NCBI GenBank assembly: GCA_023437755.1
Contig: JAEZFJ010000318.1
Span: 1 to 16,622 of the forward strand
DNA from: Pseudomonadota bacterium
Lineage (GTDB): Bacteria; Pseudomonadota; Alphaproteobacteria; Rhizobiales; Devosiaceae
DNA length: 16,622 nucleotides
Direction: 5' to 3'
The translations under genes and the position numbers were made by a program. A model generated the notes under the pieces. The model saw only the letters and a list, made by a program, of their open reading frames with translations, was not told the origin of the DNA and made no database searches. Of this stretch, positions 12,920-16,622 are shown piece by piece (the first letter of the stretch is position 1; every line of letters begins with the position of its first letter).

Positions 12920-14695
12920 GTGGGCTATGAATACTGGTCCGTTGACAGCGCACCGGCAACGCTGACGCGGTCGCTGCCGCTCACGGCTGCACCGCTGGTG
13001 CTGCTGCTGTTTGTCCTGTTCAGTTCCCTGATGCTGTTTGCCATCAATACCGTGCCGTGGCTGGTCGAGACCTTCCCGAACCGCGACTTCGTCTTCTCGC
13101 CCTATCCGGGCACCCATTCCATCCCGCTGCGCATCTTCATCCTCAGCTTCTACCTGGCCTTCACGGCTGCCGTAGGCGCCAGCTCGTTGGGGAAACTGAA
13201 GTTCCTCATCGAGATGACGTCCTTCTTCATCATCATTTGCTGCGTCTTCGACCTGCTCAATGTCGTGCTCTACGAGGCCTTCGGCTTCATCTATTCGCTG
13301 CATGTGGTGGAGATCCTGTCGGGCTTGGCCGGTTTTTTCGTCTTTTCGCTCAAGCTGCTGGATCATGGCAGCATGCCCGCCAGGGCCTCGACGCCGATCA
13401 GCCCGCGCTACAAGATTGGAGGAGCGCTGCGCCTTGGCATTGCCGTGGCGATCGCCGTCGGGCTGTCCCTTTATGTCGGCGGGCTGGACGTGTTCATCAT
13501 CGAACGCCTGCGTGACTTGGCGCTGCTGGGCGGCACGGGGCCAGGCGTCTTCCTGTTCCTGCCCGTGCTGTTCCTGCTGCTCTATGTCGATGGCACGGTG
13601 CAGGCCATTCTGCGACGCAAGGTGACCTTCACCCCAGCCGTCACCGTGATCGTGCCCGCCCACAACGAGGCGCATGTGATCGGCCGCACCATTGCCAGCC
13701 TCGATGCGTCGGCGGCGGACTATGGCGGCGAGGTGCTGGTGCTGGTGCTGAACAACGCCTCGACCGACGATACGGTCAGGGCTACCTGGGCGGCCTTCGA
13801 CAAGGCCCGACACCTCAGGGGACGGGTGGTCCACGTGCCGACGCCGGGCAAGGCCAAGGCGCTCAATCGCGGCGTCAGGGAGGTAGACACGCCGTTCATG
13901 ATCCGCATCGATGCCGACACACAGGTGCAGCCGGCCACGCTGCGTCGTGCCATGCGACATTTTTCGCGCCGGGAAGTGGGGATTGTCGGCGGGCTTCCCC
14001 TGGCGCCGGGCGATGGTCCGTTCGATCGGGCCCGCACGCTCGAGGTGCTGCTCAAGCACGGCTTCTATCAGGTCGCCTACGGCGCGACCGATGCCATTGT
14101 GGGCGTGCCCGGCATGTTCGCAGCCTATCGCACGCGCCTGGTGCGGGCGGCGGGCGGGTTCGTCACGGGCATGAATGGCGAGGATACCGATGTCTCGCTG
14201 CGCATCGGCGAAATGGGTCATCGGATCGTGGGCGATCCCTCGGTCGTCTACGTTTCGGAAGTGCCGGTGACCTACCGGCATTTGCGCGAGCAGCGCATGC
14301 GCTGGTTCCGCTCAGTCTATCACGTCACTGCGCGCAACCGGAATTACCTCGACAGCTGGCGCTTCTCCATGCGCGGCAAGATCATCCTGCCCTTCATGCT
14401 GCTCAATTCAGCCCGACGCGCGATGATGGTGCCGCTGGCACTGTTCAGCCTGCTCCACCTCGGCTACAGCTTCGAGCGCGAAGCGACCCTGACCGTCAGC
14501 GGGGCGGTTGCGGTGCTATTGGGGGCGCCCACATTGATGGCGGCCTTTGCGGCGCTTGCCAATGGCCGCCCCTCGGCGCTGCTCGGCCTGCCGCAATACA
14601 CGCTGTTCCGTATCGTGCGATCCTATCTGACGCTCGAATCCGTGCTCAGCATTGCTTTCGCCGATACTCCCAACCGGCGCGTTGGCGCCGCGTGA
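12920..14695 (+). CDS. Multi-spanning family 2 glycosyltransferase, processive polysaccharide-synthase type
   Basis: Predicted 591-residue inner-membrane enzyme. About six N-terminal membrane helices (roughly residues 18-40 through 205-232) precede a cytoplasmic GT2 domain (about 238-480). Two more helices follow near the C-terminus. Catalytic residues can be read: VTVIVPAHNE, Asp283 in NNASTDD, Asp331-Ala-Asp333 in RIDADT, the acceptor-site GED at 420-422, and Gln458-x-x-Arg461-Trp462 (QRMRW), the QxxRW motif of cellulose, hyaluronan and chitin synthases. No C-terminal PilZ domain is seen, so c-di-GMP control in cis is unlikely. The start is uncertain: the frame is open back to 12773, inside the BcsB-like gene. 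GTG 12920, 13 bp after its stop, is chosen to avoid that long overlap, though without a good ribosome binding site. Donor sugar unknown; UDP-sulfoquinovose is suggested by the operon. Confidence 0.83.
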   Translation: MGYEYWSVDSAPATLTRSLPLTAAPLVLLLFVLFSSLMLFAINTVPWLVETFPNRDFVFSPYPGTHSIPLRIFILSFYLAFTAAVGASSLGKLKFLIEMTSFFIIICCVFDLLNVVLYEAFGFIYSLHVVEILSGLAGFFVFSLKLLDHGSMPARASTPISPRYKIGGALRLGIAVAIAVGLSLYVGGLDVFIIERLRDLALLGGTGPGVFLFLPVLFLLLYVDGTVQAILRRKVTFTPAVTVIVPAHNEAHVIGRTIASLDASAADYGGEVLVLVLNNASTDDTVRATWAAFDKARHLRGRVVHVPTPGKAKALNRGVREVDTPFMIRIDADTQVQPATLRRAMRHFSRREVGIVGGLPLAPGDGPFDRARTLEVLLKHGFYQVAYGATDAIVGVPGMFAAYRTRLVRAAGGFVTGMNGEDTDVSLRIGEMGHRIVGDPSVVYVSEVPVTYRHLREQRMRWFRSVYHVTARNRNYLDSWRFSMRGKIILPFMLLNSARRAMMVPLALFSLLHLGYSFEREATLTVSGAVAVLLGAPTLMAAFAALANGRPSALLGLPQYTLFRIVRSYLTLESVLSIAFADTPNRRVGAA

Positions 14696-14722
14696 ATCCT
14701 CGCAACAGACAGCCTGCGCACG

Positions 14723-14747
14723 GCCGCCATGAGCACCCCCTGGCGGC
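14723..14747 (+). terminator. Hairpin just after the glycosyltransferase, possible terminator
   Basis: GCCGCCA (14723-14729) and TGGCGGC (14741-14747) form a perfect 7-bp GC-rich stem with an 11-base loop, 28 bp after the stop codon. There is no T-run, so it may be a Rho-type end, an mRNA-stabilising hairpin or chance. Confidence 0.25.
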
Positions 14748-14794
14748 GTCCAGTCAATGGGCGCGTGTTGGACACGAGTGACCCCGCAGATGGG

Positions 14795-15007
14795 CTAGAA
14801 GAAACTCACCTTGCCGGTGGCGATCTCGTAGATGCCGGCAGCGGTGCCTAGGCTGCCACTGGCGAAGGCAGCCGAGAGGATTGGATCTTCAGTTTGTGCC
14901 CGTTCGGCGTTGAGCTTTGCACTCCGCGCTGTCACTGCAGCCAGCAGGTCGGCGGGTTTGTCGCCCATCACATCATAGACGGCCGGGCGGATGGCATGGA
15001 CGGAGCT
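14795..15007 (-). pseudogene. C-terminal remnant of a beta-class carbonic anhydrase
   Basis: About 70 codons read AIRPAVYDVMGDKPADLLAA, then a charged stretch, then DPILSAAFASGSLGTAAGIY and EIATGKVSFF before a TAG. This matches the C-terminal pattern of beta-carbonic anhydrases (IxPAV, DLLxA, DPIL, Gx(L)xxxGxxYxxxTGxV). The zinc-binding N-terminal and central parts (Cys-x-Asp-x-Arg, His-x-x-Cys) are absent. The frame stays open upstream to an ATG at 15115, but those residues do not resemble the family. It therefore looks like a broken gene end left by deletion or recombination near the integrase remnant. Functional carbonic anhydrase activity is very unlikely. Confidence 0.5.
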
Positions 15008-15054
15008 TGCGGGATTAGCGGATATGACCGTCCACTCCACCCGCATCAAGCCGC

Positions 15055-15693
15055 TCATCGAACGGATTGAGCAGCTCGTCCGCTCCTGGCAGGCTGAGAC
15101 GCCGGTTTCCGCCAAGCTGAGCGAGCTGCTGGCTCGCCAAGGCTGGAACGTGCCCCGCCCTGTGACTTCTTGTTGCGTTGGATGCAGGTCCTGACGTTCT
15201 CGTGCCGATACCCCTTGGCGGAGGAGGCCGTCGGAGACAACCAGAAGATCTCGTTCGCGTACTGCTGTAGATCCGCCCGCCGGTAAGCGCCTATCGGGCA
15301 GTCACCCACGATGGCAATGAACTCGGCACCGACCTCCTTTGCCAGACATCGAAAGCCGCGTCGATCTGCGACTTGTTCGCGGTGGCCGTAGGAGAGGCCG
15401 AGGGCATCGAGGCCAATCAGCGTCGGCACCAGTAACGTGACCTTGTCCATGACAGCGTCGCGAGCGGCCTTCGGTTGAAGACTTTCGTTCTGCATCGCGT
15501 GTTCAACCTGCGCAATTGCTGCCTGCACGGCGGCGACGACGGAAACAGCTTTCCGCCGCGCTTCGATCGCGGGCATCGGACCAGGGGTCACGCGAGCGGG
15601 CGAAAGTCGCAAGCACGGGTCCAGCGTGACCGGCAGACGAATCTGCATCTGCCAGCCGGTGTTCTTCCTGCGGAGATACGGAATGCGCATTCG
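15055..15693 (-). pseudogene. Truncated tyrosine-recombinase integrase (N-terminal and core-binding parts only)
   Basis: The 212-residue frame begins MRIPYLRRKNTGWQMQIRLP, then LRLS and EARRKAVSVVAAVQAAI. This is the N-terminal DUF6538-type signature of many alphaproteobacterial phage and island integrases. A core-binding-like stretch follows (AEFIAIVGDCPIGAYRRADL then QQYANEIFWLSPTASSAKGY). After about residue 175 (QRNKKSQ) the sequence loses resemblance and ends in low-complexity Arg/Ser/Ala codons. The catalytic domain with its R...HxxR...Y residues is missing, so it should be inactive. It lies 75 bp from the 3' end of tRNA-Ser, the classic place for an integrase of an island inserted into a tRNA gene. 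It marks an old, decayed insertion. Confidence 0.65.
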
Positions 15694-15768
15694 GGCGGCG
15701 TACTTTCTGGTGTACAACCGGCGCACAAACGCATCAAAAATGCCGCATTATCAAGGGCTTGGATACAA

Positions 15769-15859
15769 TGGCGGAGAGGATGGGATTCGAACCCACGAGG
15801 ACCTTTAGAGCCCTGCGCCCTTAGCAGGGGCGTGCCTTCGACCACTCGGCCACCTCTCC
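15769..15859 (-). tRNA. tRNA-Ser (anticodon GCU)
   Basis: On the minus strand the gene reads from GGAGAGG (5' acceptor strand) to CCTCTCC, discriminator G, and an encoded CCA. It has the D-arm GCCGAGTGGTCGAAGGC, an anticodon stem CGCCC/GGGCG around loop CTGCTAA (anticodon GCT), a long class II variable arm, and the T-arm GTGGGTTCGAATCCCAT. All stems pair and the 7-bp acceptor is perfect, so the gene should be functional. It decodes AGC and AGU. Its 3' end faces the integrase remnant, and the gene was kept intact by that insertion. Confidence 0.96.
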
Positions 15860-15868
15860 GGCAGGGTG

Positions 15869-15897
15869 GTGGTAGCGGGGAGCACCGCCTGTGGCAA
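15869..15897 (-). promoter_or_regulatory. Candidate promoter of tRNA-Ser
   Basis: On the minus strand TTGCCA (15897-15892) and TACCAC (15874-15869) are spaced by 17 bases, with the tRNA 5' end 10 bases further on. The preceding C makes a CTTGCC box like that of alphaproteobacterial stable-RNA promoters. The -10 matches consensus weakly. Confidence 0.4.
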
Positions 15898-16030
15898 GCG
15901 GTTTTTGCCCGTGGGCGTGATGCGGCGGCAGACGCGCGGAGGCCCGCTGCATTGGGCTTCTTGTTGTCGCAAATCGGCTGTAAACCAGTGCCAGAAAAGC
16001 GAATCGCACTTTCGCGGCGGAGGGCGGAGC

Positions 16031-16576
16031 ATGGTGGGTGGCGGCTGGCTGAAGGCGGCGCTGTCCGTTTCGACCGTGCTGGTGATGACCGGCACGAGCC
16101 TGGGTCAGGGGCAGCCGGCACCCCCAGAGCCTGTCGGGCCGTATCCGCCTTCGCCTATCGAGGGCACCTGGCGGACCCAGCTTGCGTCGGAGGTCACCAT
16201 AGCCCCCTGCCCGGAGGGCTGGTGCGGCATGTTGAGCAAGATCATAGTGCCCACCGAGGGACTGACGCCGGAAGAGTTCGCGGCGGCACAACAGATGCCG
16301 GTGGAAACATTCACCGATATGCGCAATCCGGACCCAGCACTGCGCGGGCGGCCGATGCTGGGGCTGCAGATGCTGACGCTCTGGCCGGGCAAGGAACCGC
16401 ACATCTTCGACGGGGAGATCTACAACCCGCAGGATGGCAACACCTATTCAGGCTATATCGAGATGCTCGGGCCCGATCTGGTGCGGCTGCGGGGCTGTGT
16501 GCTGTTCAACGTGATCTGCCAGGGCGAGGACTGGGTCCGGGTGGTTCCCGAACCCGAGCTTAGCGCCCAGCAGTGA
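16031..16576 (+). CDS. Exported DUF2147-family protein
   Basis: Predicted 181-residue protein with an N-terminal signal peptide (MVGGGWLKAALSVSTVLVMT, cleavage probably near GTSLGQG) followed by a Pro-rich linker. The DUF2147 pattern is clear: EGTWRTQ (44-50), VTIAPCPEGWCGML (55-68, Cys60 and Cys65), TDMRNPDPALRGRPMLGLQML (95-115), FDGEIYNPQDGNTYSGYIEM (126-145), LRGCVLFNVIC (153-163) and a closing WVRV. The family is small, beta-rich and periplasmic, with no established activity. The four Cys may form disulfides. The start at 16031 has GGAGGGCGGAGC directly upstream; an in-frame ATG at 15866 gives an unlikely leader and is rejected. It stands alone after the tRNA and ends next to a convergent gene. 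Confidence 0.85.
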   Translation: MVGGGWLKAALSVSTVLVMTGTSLGQGQPAPPEPVGPYPPSPIEGTWRTQLASEVTIAPCPEGWCGMLSKIIVPTEGLTPEEFAAAQQMPVETFTDMRNPDPALRGRPMLGLQMLTLWPGKEPHIFDGEIYNPQDGNTYSGYIEMLGPDLVRLRGCVLFNVICQGEDWVRVVPEPELSAQQ

Positions 16577-16622
16577 TCAGCGCTGGTTGAACAGGACCTT
16601 CTGGGCCTCCTTGTCGTCCGCA
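16577..16622 (-). CDS. C-terminal end of an unidentified gene (partial)
   Basis: The last codons on the minus strand read ADDKEAQKVLFNQR and then TGA, whose final base abuts the stop codon of the convergent DUF2147 gene. Tail-to-tail packing of stops is usual for real genes, and the residue mix is charged and plausible. Fifteen codons are too few to name a family. The rest lies outside the window. Confidence 0.45.
   Translation of the reverse strand, partial: ADDKEAQKVLFNQR

Noticed and set aside
12848..14281. Long minus-strand open frame opposite the glycosyltransferase
   Set aside because: It is an antisense shadow of a GC-rich gene with clear GT2 motifs. Its translation is His/Arg/Asp-rich with no recognisable domain.
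14871..14886. Near-match (14 of 16) to the tRNA-Ser 3' acceptor/T-arm region at 15771-15786, considered as an attachment repeat
   Set aside because: It encodes the DPILSAA residues expected for the carbonic anhydrase remnant, has mismatches in the core and does not extend, so chance similarity is more likely.
14991..15194. 67-codon plus-strand frame (TRIKPLIERIEQLVRSWQAE region)
   Set aside because: Plausible helix composition, but no recognised family and no ribosome binding site. It spans the junction of two pseudogene remnants, so support is insufficient.
15721..15768. AATGCGGCATT followed by TTTTT downstream of tRNA-Ser (minus strand), considered as its terminator
   Set aside because: The stem is only 5 bp with a 1-base loop, too tight to form a stable hairpin.
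1..16622. CRISPR array, complete insertion sequence, rRNA or replication origin
   Set aside because: No regularly spaced direct repeats, no complete transposase with terminal inverted repeats, no rRNA-like segment and no DnaA-box cluster or replication gene was seen on reading both strands.

Overview
The window looks like chromosomal DNA from a GC-rich alphaproteobacterium, probably Hyphomicrobiales (a Devosia-like lineage would fit). I infer this from the high GC, the GntR/FCD-controlled dipeptide-type ABC operon, a SqdB homologue, a DUF2147 exported protein and a tRNA-Ser that encodes its own CCA. Lineage is judged by eye only; no search was run.

Region 1 (about 1-8876, minus strand) is one compact catabolic and uptake operon. 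It is read from a promoter near 8780-8808 and runs: AtuA-family protein, small AtuA-like C-terminal-domain protein, exported solute-binding protein, two permeases (DppC type before DppB type), two ATPases (DppD then DppF type), and a type B carboxylesterase. Most junctions are ATGA overlaps or gaps of a few bases, so translational coupling is likely. A GH3 beta-glucosidase begins 117 bp further on in the same direction and runs off the window. The set suggests import and de-esterification, and possibly deglycosylation, of an organic compound. The substrate cannot be read from sequence.

Region 2 (8757-9551) is the control point. A divergent FCD-type GntR regulator faces the operon across a short gap. 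That gap holds a 34-bp dyad (perfect 12-bp core plus 6-bp outer arms on the same centre) lying across a plausible minus-strand promoter whose -35 is TTGACA.

Region 3 (10001-14695, plus strand) is a three-gene unit: a UDP-sulfoquinovose synthase (SqdB) homologue, a BcsB-like membrane-anchored periplasmic protein, and a multi-spanning family 2 glycosyltransferase with the D, DxD, ED and QxxRW residues of processive polysaccharide synthases. No sulfolipid-specific glycosyltransferase is present. The attractive but unproven reading is a secreted polysaccharide that contains sulfoquinovose. This is the most interesting system in the window.

Region 4 (14696-15860) is a decayed mobile-element junction: a C-terminal scrap of a beta-carbonic anhydrase, an integrase remnant without its catalytic domain, and an intact tRNA-Ser(GCU) whose 3' end faces the integrase. 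Region 5 (16031-16622) holds a secreted DUF2147 protein and, convergent with it, the last codons of an unidentified gene.
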